DNA of 64,000 nucleotides from Osedax fenrisi (Eukaryota > Annelida > Polychaeta > Sabellida > Siboglinidae), in assembly GCA_964019155.1 (NCBI GenBank), contig OZ025239.1:76066571-76130570 (forward strand). The letters are read 5' to 3'. Numbering within the stretch: the stretch's first letter is position 1; every line of letters starts with the position of its first letter. Positions 1-14,858 of the stretch are shown one piece after another. A program made the position numbers and the translations under genes. Under the pieces are notes generated by a model, which worked only from the letters and a program-made list of their open reading frames with translations, was not told where the DNA came from and made no database searches.

Positions 1-1994
1 CCCTATATAGTTAACGTAATGGGTCCCCCCCCGTATAGTAGTGGTAGGAGTAACGTAATGGGTCCCCCCTACTAGTGGCAACACTAACTGCTCTTGCCCA
101 GTAATTCGTTAATGATACACAGCACGCTGATCTGGGCTGTTCTGTCTTGTATCTGTGTATGTGTGTGTGTGTGTGTGTGTGTTAGCACGCGTGTATATAT
201 ATATATATATATATTTATGTGTGTGCGATACTGATGGTATGTATGTATGTGTGTGTGTGTGTATTGGGACGTATGTGAATGTGTGTATGGTGTGTGTGAG
301 GTAGGGTTTTAGGTGCAGGCTATGTGTGTGTACTTGTGTGGGGGTGCGAGTGTGTGTTGGGGGAGTATGAGTGTGTAAGGCTTATACTGTAAGGACATCA
401 CCATATTAAGGGGTATGCATCTCTGTGGTTATGACTCACCACCTAGATGGCTTAGCCTGTAAGCCAGGCCAATAACAACTCACTGAAATAAATAAAAATA
501 GAAAAATCTATAAATAGTAGTTATGTCATGATGCAATGCGTGTAATTATGTAATTGCTAGATTAGCGAGTGTTGACGCAATTCTGCGCACGGATTAAGCT
601 CCCGGGTGAAGTGCAATTCGGCTTTTACTTTAAATAGGCAACAACGAGCCTGGGTGGGTTATTAAGTAAGCGTGCATCACTCTGTGTGTTATTTCTAATA
701 TAGTTTTAATTTGTAACACATACTGCATAGAGTATTCCCCGTAGAGATCTATTTATAGAATTAATTGAAATAATATCGCATCCAGTATATGTGGAATAGT
801 ACATTATATTACATATGCTAATATTTATCTATAATATTTCGTAATATAAAGTTAATGTATCATTTTTTAATGTATATATATATTTATTCAAAATATGCAT
901 ATTTAAATATATATACAAATTTTAAAATAAAGTAAGCAAATTTACTTTTATACAAATATGTAAATATATACTATTTATGTAAATGTATTTTTTAAATACG
1001 TGAATAACTTTATATATAATTACGTTTTTATTAAAAATGTATTATGAATTATGTACGTGATTAGTAAAAAATAATGTTTCCTTTCGAGTTTAAAATTAAT
1101 TGATAATTTAACTATTTAAAAAAAAACATAATTCGCATAAAATACAATTTAAACATTATATTTCATTTATTTTGAATTCAACAATTATTTAAAATATATT
1201 TCTGAAATGTTTGAATATCATAATCGTAATAATACATTATTTATGAACGTTCAGGAAATACATTAATTAGGGTGAGAAACATTATGTAATATACATTACT
1301 TATGTATATTATATAAATAACACTATATAGGGTATATTGGGTAACGTACATTCTATAGGGTATATTACGTAATGTCTATTGCGTAGTATACATTATATAA
1401 GACATGATATGTGGCTTATATTATCTAGAGTAGATTATGTGGGCCGCATTATGTATCAATAAATCATATTTACATTAAACCAATATTATTATAAATCATC
1501 CCTGAATAAAGGTTCAATCATTTCAGATATATTCAATCACATTGACATTGACAACGCGCCTATCATCATGCTTTCACACATCACTCATCGGCTGAGTGAG
1601 AGAATGGGCGAGGGCTTACCGACACATGTAAACGTGTTATAGGCGCGCACACGTGATGGTGGTATAGGCGCGCATACGTACCGATATCATCGCTAGTATG
1701 ATGTCGATGTAGGCCTGATTCTTTACAACGTAGTCTCGATTCATGCCGTCTGTGTGTGTGTGTTTGTGTATGCGTTTATGTGATTGTATGTGTATGTGTA
1801 TATACACGTGCGCAATACATATATGTCGTAAACATATGTCATAATCGTCAGTCGTAAACATACGAATTAAGGAAACAAATGTATAGAGGGAACATATGTA
1901 TGGAGGGAACACATGTAAACAGGAAATCATCGCTGCAACATCGGATCGCAGTTTACATGATTACATCAGAGGTTACCGACTAAACAATACATTC
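1..1994. other. intergenic AT-rich sequence with microsatellites
   Basis: (GT)n at about 157-182, 245-262 and nearby, (TA)n at 194-213, and a short inexact duplication of GTAACGTAATGGGTCCCCCC near the start. No coding exon recognised on either strand. Confidence 0.6.
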
Positions 1995-2160
1995 GCGTTA
2001 CCTACTATTACATAAGAAATAGCTCACGTTACCTACTATTACATAAGATACATATCGTGTTACCTAATATTATATAAGATATAGCTCTGTTACCTACTAT
2101 TACATAAGAAATAGATCACGTTACCTAATATTACATAATATACAGCTCACGTTACAGATC
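1995..2160. repeat. minisatellite of about 32-34 bp
   Basis: Five diverged copies of CGTTACCTACTATTACATAA plus AATAGCTCA. No gene signal. Confidence 0.85.
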
Positions 2161-4637
2161 ATTACGCAACGTGTACATGTTCGACGACACCGTCAGGTCA
2201 GATCTATACAGGAGCTACCGTAGTGTTACCGTAGTGCTACCGAAGCTAGCGAAGTGAATGCATTCTTCTATTGACTAGTGCACGCGTGTGTGTGTGCGTT
2301 GGAGCAATTAACTCCACTAGGGGCACCACCGGTAGTCATTATACGACTACTACGAACAATGAGCCGACGTTAATCACTGATTACACGTGTACTTTATACC
2401 TATACACACGTACACACACACACGCGGAGAGAGAGAGAAAGAAGAAAGGCGAGCTCGCTAATTACGTATTATCAACACTAGCACTAATCGCGGTCGTGGC
2501 GGGGGTGGAGGTGTGGGAGGAGTGAGAGATGTGAGAGGTGGCAGGGGTGGAGGTGTGAGAGGTGGCAGGGGCGACGCGAGTAATCACTTATCAGAGGTGA
2601 ACATTCACAGTAGGCACCGATATCTCGATAGTCGGTTCGTAGTCTGGCCGATTAGATTGGGAATTGATACCAAAGAAGATAGAAGGGAGGCGGGAGATAA
2701 GTATTTATTAGAAAACTGTACCGGCTTAGTGACTGCAGGTGGTGAGGAGAGGTAGTTGTAGAGAGAGACGAGATAATGATAGAGAGAAAGAGAGCAGTAC
2801 ACCTTAGCTTTCCCGTGAAACAATCCATTATTTTCAGTGTTAATGAGCCAAAGCAGTATATACAGATACGTACACTCACCTTAAGTTAAACGATTACATT
2901 CTAAATATAGCATTATGTTTGATTATCTATTAAGGAGATGAGGTATTTAAATGAAGTAAGATTTTGTTTAGAATAAAAATATTATTTAGTTATTACTAAA
3001 TGTTGCAGGTTTTTGGAATAACATTAGTGAGATTTTATGTGATATTATATAATTACAAGGTATACCTATAGTCTAAGTATAGTCTAAATATACTCATCGT
3101 AAATAATCAAATGTAATAATGTATTTAAATAAGGAAAGTGTCACCACATCGGAATGTGATATGTTCGTATAAAGATGAAACTCTGAAACGTAAACTATAT
3201 ATTGGTTTTAGTGAAAGACTTTATAGCGCTACATGTGATAGAACAACATAATTAATCTGATAAGGGGGATACTAGATACGAGAAAAACTAATATGTCCAC
3301 TAATATATCTACACTATCTAGTAAACCAGCTACTACATGCTCGACACATGCTACTAAGCAAATAATGGCTTACATTTCTTTAATCTTTTATCTGAAAAGG
3401 TAGATCAACATTAATAACACTGACATCGTACTTAATAGTATAGAAAGTGTTGCGGAAAGTATTAGTTTATAATTATAGTGAACAGTGTATAATATTGCTT
3501 CATCGAGAACACTATTTCACAGTCCGTAGTATACGCGAACAATACATTTTATTCATAATATGATTAATGAAGCAACATTTAAACGATGAACTAATAGTTC
3601 TATAACGTAAACAGTGGTAGCGATGTATTAGGTAAGACACTGCGAGTTGTACACATTCTACATTCACGTAACGTTGATGTTAGTTTGATGTTAGTTTGAT
3701 CAATAATAGAGCGTGAATCGATGTAATGGAATAAATAGGCGTACATACTGTCAGATATACGTGGAATGTGAAAATAAAGGTAAAATTTAACGCGTGATTA
3801 TTGCGTAGATATATAATCTATGCTATATAAAGTTAAGCTATATTTTAGTCGTTAGGAAGCAACCTAACATTTGTTTAGATTTATTTTATTAAAAACAAAA
3901 AATAAATAATAATATTATACGATTATTATTATCATTATTATGCATATAATTCGTGTACAAATGCTTTGTACTCTAGCCGAGTATGTCGGTTGCGACATAT
4001 GTATGTCTATAGCGCATGTGTATAACCTTTGTGCGCTGATGTAGTACTAGTTAACATTGATAGCAACTTGGACGTGTGAAAGCGTATCTGCTGCTGGTTC
4101 TCGGACGTCAGTTTAACGGTCGCGATACTTCCGGAACTATTCGCGTTCGTCGAAATGAACCGGTCGAGCGTTTGAAATATCAGTGATAACTTCCTACGCG
4201 CACGGTGGAGTAAGTAATAGATTAGGTAACTACGATATTAAGTACTAGCTTAAGTATAGATTAAGTACTAGCTTTAGTACGAGTTTAGATACTATATTAA
4301 GTATTATACAATATGTAATATGAGGTTAATCATATGACATGCTGTTTAAATATGATAATAACAGTGTAACCATAACGATGGAGCAAAATTAGATAAGCTG
4401 GTAATTTTAAATACGCGTACCGATGTAAGCGTATTCAACACGATGCCATTACGTCCCATTCAAACATTGTCCTATTTACTATAACTTACCATGAACTATA
4501 AACGGGGTAGAGTTAATAGTTTAAAGTTTATGATAATTTAATATGAATATGACAAAGTTGTTTATTTACGTATTCGTCATAGTTTATAGTTCTATTATTA
4601 AATATAATTAATTAAGTACTATGCATGTAATAATTTA

Positions 4638-4681
<44 letters not shown>

Positions 4682-7252
4682 CAAATTCTAGTAATATAAT
4701 CTTTATTGTGATATTATTCAAAAATATACTAGAACAATTATGATTCAACTATATAAAATACATTAACTAAATGATATTTTTTACTAAAGATAATATATCT
4801 AAATAATGTAATGTATATATATATATATAATTGTACAATAATATATGTAATATAAGATTAAAAAAAGTTTTAAATAAAGTTTGATTAATTATTAAATAAT
4901 AATTGATATTACAATATAAATTACAATAGATATTATAATATCATTCAATATAAAATACAATATATAAAATAGATATAACTATATAATTAGGGTAATATTA
5001 AATTATATAACTGTAATTATACTCAAGGTAGTGGGTTACAATTTACAAATAAAATTAAATCCATTTATAAAAGTAAATTATTAATTATTTGAAATTTTTA
5101 AATATGTTTACAACTTTTTTTAAAGTTGATCACCAATATTATCATATAATAATGATTATATAATAATAGCTTTAATATTATATTTAATATATTATAAATA
5201 TGGGAAAATAAATTAAGTCTATATTATAGTAAATTCATTTTGAACTGTGAGTTAGTGAAAATATTAGTATAATAATTATTAATTAATTTTAAATTTAAAA
5301 ATTAAATTTATATTTTTTATTATAAATATACGTATATTATGATAAAAATAACATAATATTTACTTTTGATGTAGTTATAATATTATATTATATTAAATAT
5401 ACATTATTATTACAATATAATTATTAATATAATGATTATTATTATATTAATTATACTTAATATAATATTAAATATTAGAATTATTCTTAACAAATACAAT
5501 TACTTACGAATTACTCATGATCTAAAATGTTATTACGATATCCTAGCTCAAGGCGATACGTTAAAATATATATTAAAACTTATATGAAAAATTAAATAAC
5601 TATTAAATTTCATAAATTATTCAAATATATATTAAATCGAAAAAATAATATTTTACTATAAATTATATTTAAAGTATTCCTTGACAACATAATCTATTTT
5701 ATGGTTATTTACAACTATACTATTTATTATTCTCACCAGGATCGCATGTGGTGTATTTATCTAGGATGTTTTTATATTCATAAATCAGTCACTGTTAATT
5801 TAAATTTAAATATATCACCCGCTCTATTACTTACGGCTTTTTTATATATATCTTGCTAACTATTATATAATTTTTATTTTTAAATATTAATACAAACATG
5901 ACGGATATGCTTGATAATATTGGTGACACAAGCCCAAAAGCACATTATGGGAGTTAGTTTAATTTCTAATTTTAATAGAAATAAACGTATTATTAATGTT
6001 TAAAAATTTAAATTTGTAATTTGATTTTTAAATTTAATGATTTTTTAAAAATATATTTCATATATTTTACAATATATAGATGTGTTATAAATATAATAAT
6101 ATATATTAAATATAATAATTAAAGTCAATTATTAATTGTGTTTTATATAATTATTATAATGATAACTAAAAGCAAATGGGATTATACATTTTTATTTTAG
6201 TAATAAATTTAAATTTTAAATTAGAAATATTTTAAATTTTAAATAAGAAATATTTTAAATTTTCATATATTTTGGATATTTTTTTAATTATAATTTATTA
6301 AAATGTTGAAAAAAAAATGTCAGATCAAAATTATTTTGAAAAAATATATTTATTATTAATTTCAATTATTTCGAATTATTATTTGAACTATATATTTATT
6401 AAAACATAAATTAATAATTTGTATATATGTAATATTTTATAAATTAATATTTATTTATTATGAGCTATATATTTTATGAAAATTATAACAAATATATTGT
6501 ATAATAATTATATAAATCATTTATAAAATGTATAAGTTATACATTGTATAACATAATTATATATATACAATTTATTAAATGTAACCATCAATTTAATCTT
6601 GTGACAGTTAAGTTTTAATAAATCTAAATTCTATAATACGAAATATTTTATATTTAAATAATAATATATATATATATATATATATATATGATAAATATTT
6701 AAATATGATAAATGGATATAGATATATTTTGTTGGCGTAACCTACATTTTACTTCACGAATTGTTACATCATTAGTTTCCACTATATGTTATATATAATA
6801 ATACAATTCATTATTATACAATATGTGACATATTGTAATTAATTATTATAAATATTAAAATAAATATGTATATTAAATGCTATCATCCATTATAAATCAT
6901 TATATTTCTAATGTGTAAACTAATACTATGCATAAATGTAATAATGTAAAAATAAGATACAACAACATTCATTAATTATATTTTTTACTTTAATTTGGAT
7001 GCTAACATGTGAATCAAATATTTGTTTTTTTCTTTCTTTTTTATTATTTCTTATATTTATATTTATTGTTTATTTTGATATCCATTTTTATGTAATGGTA
7101 TTTTATCCGAATGAAGATTATTAAATATGATATTACACTACCGTTAGGAGATATTGAATTAAAAAAGATAATCACTTTCACTGATTCTCCTGATTCGCTA
7201 CATGCATTTTTAATTGATTAATAATACGTACAAATGTATTTTATAATGCTTG

Positions 7253-7291
<39 letters not shown>

Positions 7292-10052
7292 TAATAGGTA
7301 TATAATAATATATATACTCAAATAATTGTTTTATTGATATTATAAAAAGTGGTCCAAAATTACTACTTGTTTTTTTAAATGGCCCGATATTACTTCTAAA
7401 TGGCAATAAGTTACCTGGCCCGAGTCCACTGGTATTCTTTTAAATTATTAATAAAGTACAGTTATAAAATGAATACTGATATTTTATCATTTGTAGTTCA
7501 TATCTATTCTTTACTTTATCTGTAAAATATAAATATATTTAATATTTTATTATTATATATTATAAGTTTGTTATTCATTTAATATACTAATTACATAACT
7601 CTTACTTTGTTGATTGATTGATAATTTATTTAAGCAAATACATAGCCGAAAATATAATCGAAAGTATAAAGTATAAATATTTGCTAACGATAACATACGT
7701 TATAGAAATAAACAAAGAATAATACAAAATTAAAAAATTAAAGAAATTAAAATGTTTTACTGTTACCGAATAAACAAATAAACGAAAAACAATCGAAAGT
7801 AGAAATAAATCATATAGTAAAAATAAACGAAAAATGATCAAAATAGTAATAAAAGATAGCGTAAAAATAATCTAAAACAGAAATAAAATACATTATTTTG
7901 TAAGTGGCATCGAAATATTCAATTTCTACTTTAACTTTATAGAATTCTTCTTATCTTTGTACCCTGTTTTAGTAATAAATTATTAGTTATATAGTTTAAT
8001 ATTTTAATGTTAAATTTTAAATATATTATAAACAGAACATGTTAAAAATCAATTAAACCAATACTAGAATGAAACAAACAAATAATGTAATACATACCAA
8101 AATCTGTAATAATAGTAGGTAGTACTTTAATAATTTTATATTTTAATTGTATAATAAATTTGAAACATATATATATATATACAAACAGAACACGTTACAA
8201 ATAAATAAACCAATATACCTATACAAAAACATAACACGTTAATAACAAAACATACCAATAATATTACGAAACAAACAATATAATACTAATTATCACTATA
8301 CTCTGAAATAATAGAAAATTATTAATATTGTATTTTAGTAATATAATACATTTGAAACATATATACAAAATATATATAAAACAAAAATATAATACCGAAC
8401 AAACAAAAATAAAATAATACTTCCCACTTTATTTGTTAGTCTATTTCTTATATGTTTTGTTATCAAAAAGTATCACAATATTTATTTAAACTTTTTATAT
8501 GCACAAAATTCAGAAGCTTAAAAATAATGTATATTTTCTAATATTTCGATTAACAAAAATAAATACATAATCCTTATTATTTTATTTATAATATATTTAC
8601 AAATAAATTAACCCAGGAAATTAACATAGTACTATTAAATATAATTTTAACAATGAAACTAAGTAATGATATTTTTGAAAATAATATTAAAATATAATTT
8701 TATTAATTATTAAAATCATATAATAGTGTAAATAGATTAAATAATAAATGTATATTAAAATATAATTATGTAATGAAATTATTATTAATATCAATTGATA
8801 TTATTACTATTATTCACTATTAAAATAATTAACTAATATAAAGAATAATTATATTATATATGGAATGCTTTATTGAAGTGTATATTAAATGCTTAGTTTT
8901 TTTGTTAAAATGCATATATATATAAATATATATATATTTAATATATATATAATATTATTTTATTATGATTAGTCATCTTTACATTCTTATTAGCATTACA
9001 TTACTACATTATATCCAGTATCTCGTTACTCATATTTACTGTAGGTATTATATTCTATAGATATTATGTATGTTATTTTATAAATTTGTCAAATATACAT
9101 TATGGTTTATACTATAAACTTTATATATCCGATAATATTATGATACTATTAACTTTTGCTTTTACATGACTTCTATAAGGTGTGTATAATGTATATAATT
9201 AATTAAAATCTCATGAATGTTATTTTAAAATATTATATATGTATATTAAATATAAAAAATATTAATATTTTAAGTTGTAAAATAAAAATTAATATTCATA
9301 GTTACATCTAAATTATAATTAAATAACCATATATATAATGTGTATACACAAATAATAGGAATTTAATATCAAATAACTACATTTATAATAATATTAATTA
9401 ATATTTTTATAATTTCCCAAAATTCAAATGTTTTACTTAAAATAAATAATATGTTATGAGAATATAAATATTATATAATATAAATTAGAATTTTGAGAAA
9501 AAAAATATAATTAATTTTGTTTACCACATTTATATTTCAACTGATTATATAATAATGTTCAATTCATCATTTTATTTTATATATTTGCTTATGCTTAAAT
9601 TCTATTCTATAATTTATTTATATGAATAACCATCTCATAAATTATATGTATTTTGAAAGCAAATTGATTTTAAATGTTATTTACTATTTGTATTACTAAG
9701 AATTAATATTACATTTATTAAACTAAATACATTTTAATTACAAAAAATGTATATATAAATAATATACTATAATATTTAACTACAACTAAAAATGCTTATT
9801 TAATACTATTTTTAAATTATAATGTATCTTCATTTTTGAAGTGTTTCAATATTATTTTTTTTCAGATAGATCCCTAATTATTTTATATACTTAATTTATT
9901 TTTAGATATACATGAATTAAATATGTTGAAGCTAATAAAATGATGTTTTATATATTTTATATTTTGTCATTAACTCATCATATTTATATATTTACTAAAT
10001 ATTATTTAGGTATTATTCATAATTTTAGTGCTTAATAAACCTTATAAGTTAT

Positions 10053-10084
<32 letters not shown>

Positions 10085-10169
10085 AAATATGTATATTAAA
10101 ATATAATTATCCAATGAAATTGAAGTGAACATCATTTGGAGATAATTAATGATATATCTATGTGAACAG
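2161..10169. other. upstream flank of the IQGAP exons
   Basis: GC-richer patches at about 2160-2880 and 3960-4220 stand out from extremely AT-rich sequence and are the best places for the missing IQGAP promoter and first exon. (TA)n tracts lie at 4637-4674, 6664-6689, 7258-7288 and around 8916-8950. An (ATC)n tract lies at 10054-10083. The short frames here are not conserved and I assign no gene. Confidence 0.5.
2487..2575. repeat. G-rich minisatellite
   Basis: Repeated GGTGGCAGGGGTGGAGGTGT and GAGA units in a locally GC-rich patch (about 2440-2760). Frames through it are Gly/Arg/Val-rich with no recognised domain. Confidence 0.7.
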
Positions 10170-10269
10170 GAATAGATGACAATAATAGGTTGACAGCCGA
10201 TGAGATGGATGAAAGGAGGCGAGAAAATGTAGCCTATGAATATCTATGTCGCCTAGAAGAGGCTAAACT
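10170..10269 (+). CDS. IQGAP: IQGAP exon 1 of those found (start of CH domain)
   Basis: Encodes DDNNRLTADEMDERRRENVA then AYEYLCRLEEAK, nearly identical to the N-terminus of vertebrate IQGAP1 (DNERLTAEEMDERRR). It starts after an AG at 10168-10169 with 2 nt of a split codon. The in-frame triplet at 10163-10165 is TGA, so a further upstream exon must supply the start. Ends in 2 nt (CT) before donor gtcagt, giving Leu with exon 2. Residues 1-32. Confidence 0.93.
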
Positions 10270-11056
10270 GTCAGTATTAGTATGTTTGTTTGTGTTGGAC
10301 ATGTGTATATGTAATCCATTGTGCATGTGTGTGTGTGTATATTATATATATATGTATGGTGTGTTTAAAATTTAATGTGTGCATACTCAGTTACTAAACT
10401 AATGTATTCATTGTTGATGCCACTATTTATACTGTGATCATTATGCAATGCACTATATAGCCTGTAATAGCCTATTAGTTGTGTTGCTATTATTCATGCA
10501 TAATAATTATAGCCTTATTGACATCATTCCCCCCAACCTGAAACTGTTTGATGTATACACTTAACTACCATTAAAGCTTAGCAACCACTATACCCTACCC
10601 ATACATATATATATAGACTATATAATATAGTTGACATTTATAACTCATGTTTGTCAATATTAGCATATAACAAAGCCACAAAGAAACAAACATATAATCC
10701 TAAAACTTTCCTCACTATAGTATTCTGTTTTAGTATTTTAAATAAAATATTAAATATTATGTTATACCTCCTTATATATAAGTTATGTTAATAATGATAT
10801 ATGTCTACCTCTAGTGGATTAGTAGAACTTTACATGCAATTGTAACTTGTTGTTGAATACTTTTATAAATAGCATCTCTATTAGGCTACTCAAATATAAT
10901 ACAGTATGCCATGCATTTAATTATAACATATTTGTTAATATTTGACTAATAATAGAAAGCATTTATGTGATGTAATGATAATGCTTGCTGATTATATAGA
11001 TTAAATATACATTGTTCATACTGTAATCTATAATAACTAGTAGTAGTAGTAGTAGT

Positions 11057-11135
<79 letters not shown>

Positions 11136-11307
11136 CAGCAGCAGTAGCAGTAGTAGCAGCAGTAGCAGTAGTAGCAGCAGTAGCAGCAGTAGCAGTAGTA
11201 GCAGCAGTAGCAGTAGCAGTAGCAGTAGCAGTAGCAGTAGCAGTAGCAGCAGCAGCAGCAGTAGCAGTAGCAGTAGCAGTAGCAGTAGCAGTAGCAGTAG
11301 CAGTAGC

Positions 11308-11378
<71 letters not shown>

Positions 11379-12568
11379 AGGTGTAATAGGATGCCCGCAT
11401 ACACTAAAGATCATATAATTAATATAGATATAATTAGTTTGTCCTCGCTATTAGACTAGATTCGCCGAGTGTAAAACAATAACAAAACAATGACTCATGA
11501 TCGGAATAACACAACAATGGTATCAGATCACAGGGTATCGATCAGTAGGCATTGTAATGCTACCTGTATGCGGCTGTGTCTACGCACTGATAGTACGATA
11601 CAGTTGTACAGGTGTGCTCTTTACATGAACTATCTGCGCCGCACATTTCTCTAACCCTTAGCAAACTTACAAGTTTTACATTACTTATCAATAGGGGCGC
11701 TGGAACGATTTTGTATATAGGGGGGACCAACCAATCAAAATAAATGTTATGGTAAAATTTCGGGGGGACCAATACATAGGATGTCCCCCTATATTTTAAA
11801 GGGGGGGGGGACATATTCCCCCGTCCTCCTTGTTCAGGGTTGGCAGAATTAGGGGTTTTTGGGTTTAAACCTTTTAATAATTTTAGGGTTTTTTGGGGGT
11901 TTTTCATTTTTGCTTTCATTATTATTTCTGGGTTTTAGTATATAATTAATTATTATTATTTAATAATTACATTTCAATTAATTTACAAGTAAGTTAATAA
12001 TGATATATATTTATAAGGAGGAGTCTATTTATATCTGCTATTATTATATGTGGTTCAATAAATAAATATTATTATTAAGTGTATACATATAATTATATTT
12101 CAAATATATATTATTTATAATAATATAAATCATTTATTAGAATACTTGCCATTTTACAATTTACAATGTCATTAACCTATATATTATTATATTAATATAT
12201 ATTACAACACTATTATATATATTTTTATTTTATATTTTTTCTTGATTTTTTATTTTAAATTTAAGATAAAGAAAAACACCAAAAACCCAAAAACCTCACA
12301 TATATTTCTTAGATGTGTGGGGTTTTTGCTAACCCTGCCCCTGTTGCAGCGCCCCTACTTACCACTCGCCTTCTTTCGCTGCTATATCCCAATAGAATAC
12401 TACCATTCACTACGTATCTTCTCAGTTTCTCTATATTTCTACACAGGCACCGTAGATGTATTTGACAGATAGTTTATTATCATAATCGTGTATTATGTAA
12501 TATATACGAGTTAATACTGGATGTATTAATAGTACTTATATATGAATATATGTATGTATGTATATACT

Positions 12569-12613
<45 letters not shown>

Positions 12614-12711
12614 ATAATATACGCCACTATATATGATAATTACTTTTAACAATGCAGCACGTGATATCTATTGTCATTTACATAGTGTTCGTATTAGTCA
12701 TTAATTCTTTC

Positions 12712-12762
<51 letters not shown>

Positions 12763-12865
12763 CTAGCTATGCCCTCTGCCCTTCTATTGTTAATTCAATG
12801 CTTAATTAGTATTATAGCCATATGCCTTTATGACCGAGATTTATAGCGCTCAAGATATTTACACA

Positions 12866-12900
<35 letters not shown>

Positions 12901-14814
12901 GCACACACACAAACACACACACATACGCACACACACAAACACACACACATACGCACACACACACACGCTCGTATAGTGTATACTTCAAACATAACTTATT
13001 TACCATAAGATAGATTGATCTCTAGAATATATATCGGTAGTAGGAGTAGTAGTAATGGTGTTTTACGCAGTTATCTAGTTTATATAATGAATTGAGAAAA
13101 AACATTATATTACAATTTATTACAATAATACTCTTAAATAATACGGCTTAATAAGAATACTATATATAGTATACTTATTTAATACAATAGCCGGTATGGT
13201 AAACACACCTATATGGGTAGGCAGGCGATAATATGTCTATAGCATTGTGTGTGTGTTTGTGTAGGTATGTATGCACGCGTGTGTGTGTGTTAAGAATTGT
13301 ATACGCGTGGATTTTAATTATTTATATAGAATTACATTTCTAACTTAATCTAGGCGACGCGATGCTCGCTCGCGGGGTATATATTACTTCTTTTGTAAAC
13401 GTTTCAAGTAGATATTGATTTTCACGTACTTCACATTCTCTCCGCTAGTCGTCAGCACTAGTAGTCGTAGTACATCCGCCCGCCCGCTCTAACCACTACT
13501 CACTAGTATATCTCCTCGTGGTCTCCTATCTGTGTGAGGTGATGCGGAAGTGACATAATCGTATTGTTATACTTAGCTTCAGGAAACATGTCATCTGTAC
13601 TCTAATATACACATATTATGTCGCTGCGTGTAATGCTTTTATATTTAATTTCAATAAATTCTGAAATGAAATTAATTGTTTTATTTCTAGACTACAGTCT
13701 ACACTATTATATTAACATATTATATATATATATATGTATGTGTAGTTTTATTGATTATATGTAATATAACCGATGTTATTATACCGAAGTGTTTATTACT
13801 CCTATAAGCGTGATTCATACGCATCATACTTATACGTTCACTACACATGATATCGTGCACTATGCAACCTATATGCTACGTTGAATGAATGCAGGGAGTT
13901 AAGCTAAACCATTACGGTTACACAAGCAAACCGATTATCTCACGCGTCACGTGCTTATAGCCACGCGTAATTACCTCTCGCTACACGCCTCTACTACCTT
14001 ATACGGTATTGATTTAGTAAACGCCTCTAAAGGTATTGCCCGTGGCGGTGGTATATCATCGGTGAGTGTTAACGCATGCCTGGTGGCGGTGGTGGTGGCG
14101 GTGACATCTGTGACATAGTCACCACCACCACTACACTTCAGTGTACACACACTGAATACACCGCTGACTCACCGAAGCGCGGTGACTCATGCGTGACTCA
14201 CCGTTTACATTATGCGTATTGATTGACAGCCGCATTCTCTGCCGCGCACCGATGGCTCGCTCGCCTTATTCATCGTTATTTATTGTTTGCCGCCGGATAT
14301 TCGCCAACAGATAAGGACTATAAACTTATGATAATATCGTCTCCACTGTACCGTACCAAGTATACAGTTCTACTATAGTCCCGTCATGTGGTATGAAGTA
14401 TTCATGCGTGTACTACAACTATGTCAGCATTAACACATGTAATCTATATACACACACACGTTATCTACTCGGGTGACAACTAGGGAACCGGATGTAAGTA
14501 GTATACCGGCGTACAGTGCACTAAGCTACATCTGGGGACTGTGAAGATAGGCTGTTGCCTAGATGACAGTTCGGTAGAATTCATCACTATCCACGCTGGA
14601 TAGCGGTAATCTAGTACCAGCGCTAATAACCTCCTCCTCCTCCTCCTCGCTATCAACAACACCACCACCAGCACCGGTGTGACCCTATTACCTTTACGTT
14701 TACGCATGCGCGGTTAAACGTAACCTTGTCAACCGTACTAAGTACGTGGGGGGGGGTTGTATCTATTTACGACATCTCTATTTGATAATAAATTAATATA
14801 AAACACATATATGC

Positions 14815-14858
<44 letters not shown>

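Noticed and set aside
2513..2755. Gly/Arg-rich 80-residue frame
   Set aside because: Derived from a G-rich minisatellite, with no recognised domain or supporting splice structure.
4131..4216. ATG at 4155 with donor-like GTAAGT at about 4210 as IQGAP first exon
   Set aside because: The frame reads MNRSSV and stops, so it cannot reach exon 1 at 10170. It could still be untranslated leader.
10190..10375. Stand-alone small gene starting at TTG 10190
   Set aside because: The first 80 bases are IQGAP exon 1. The rest is intron read-through after donor gtcagt at 10270.
11037..11414. Long poly-Leu, poly-Tyr and poly-Thr frames on the minus strand
   Set aside because: They are the three frames of the TAG/CAG triplet array, with no other coding signal.
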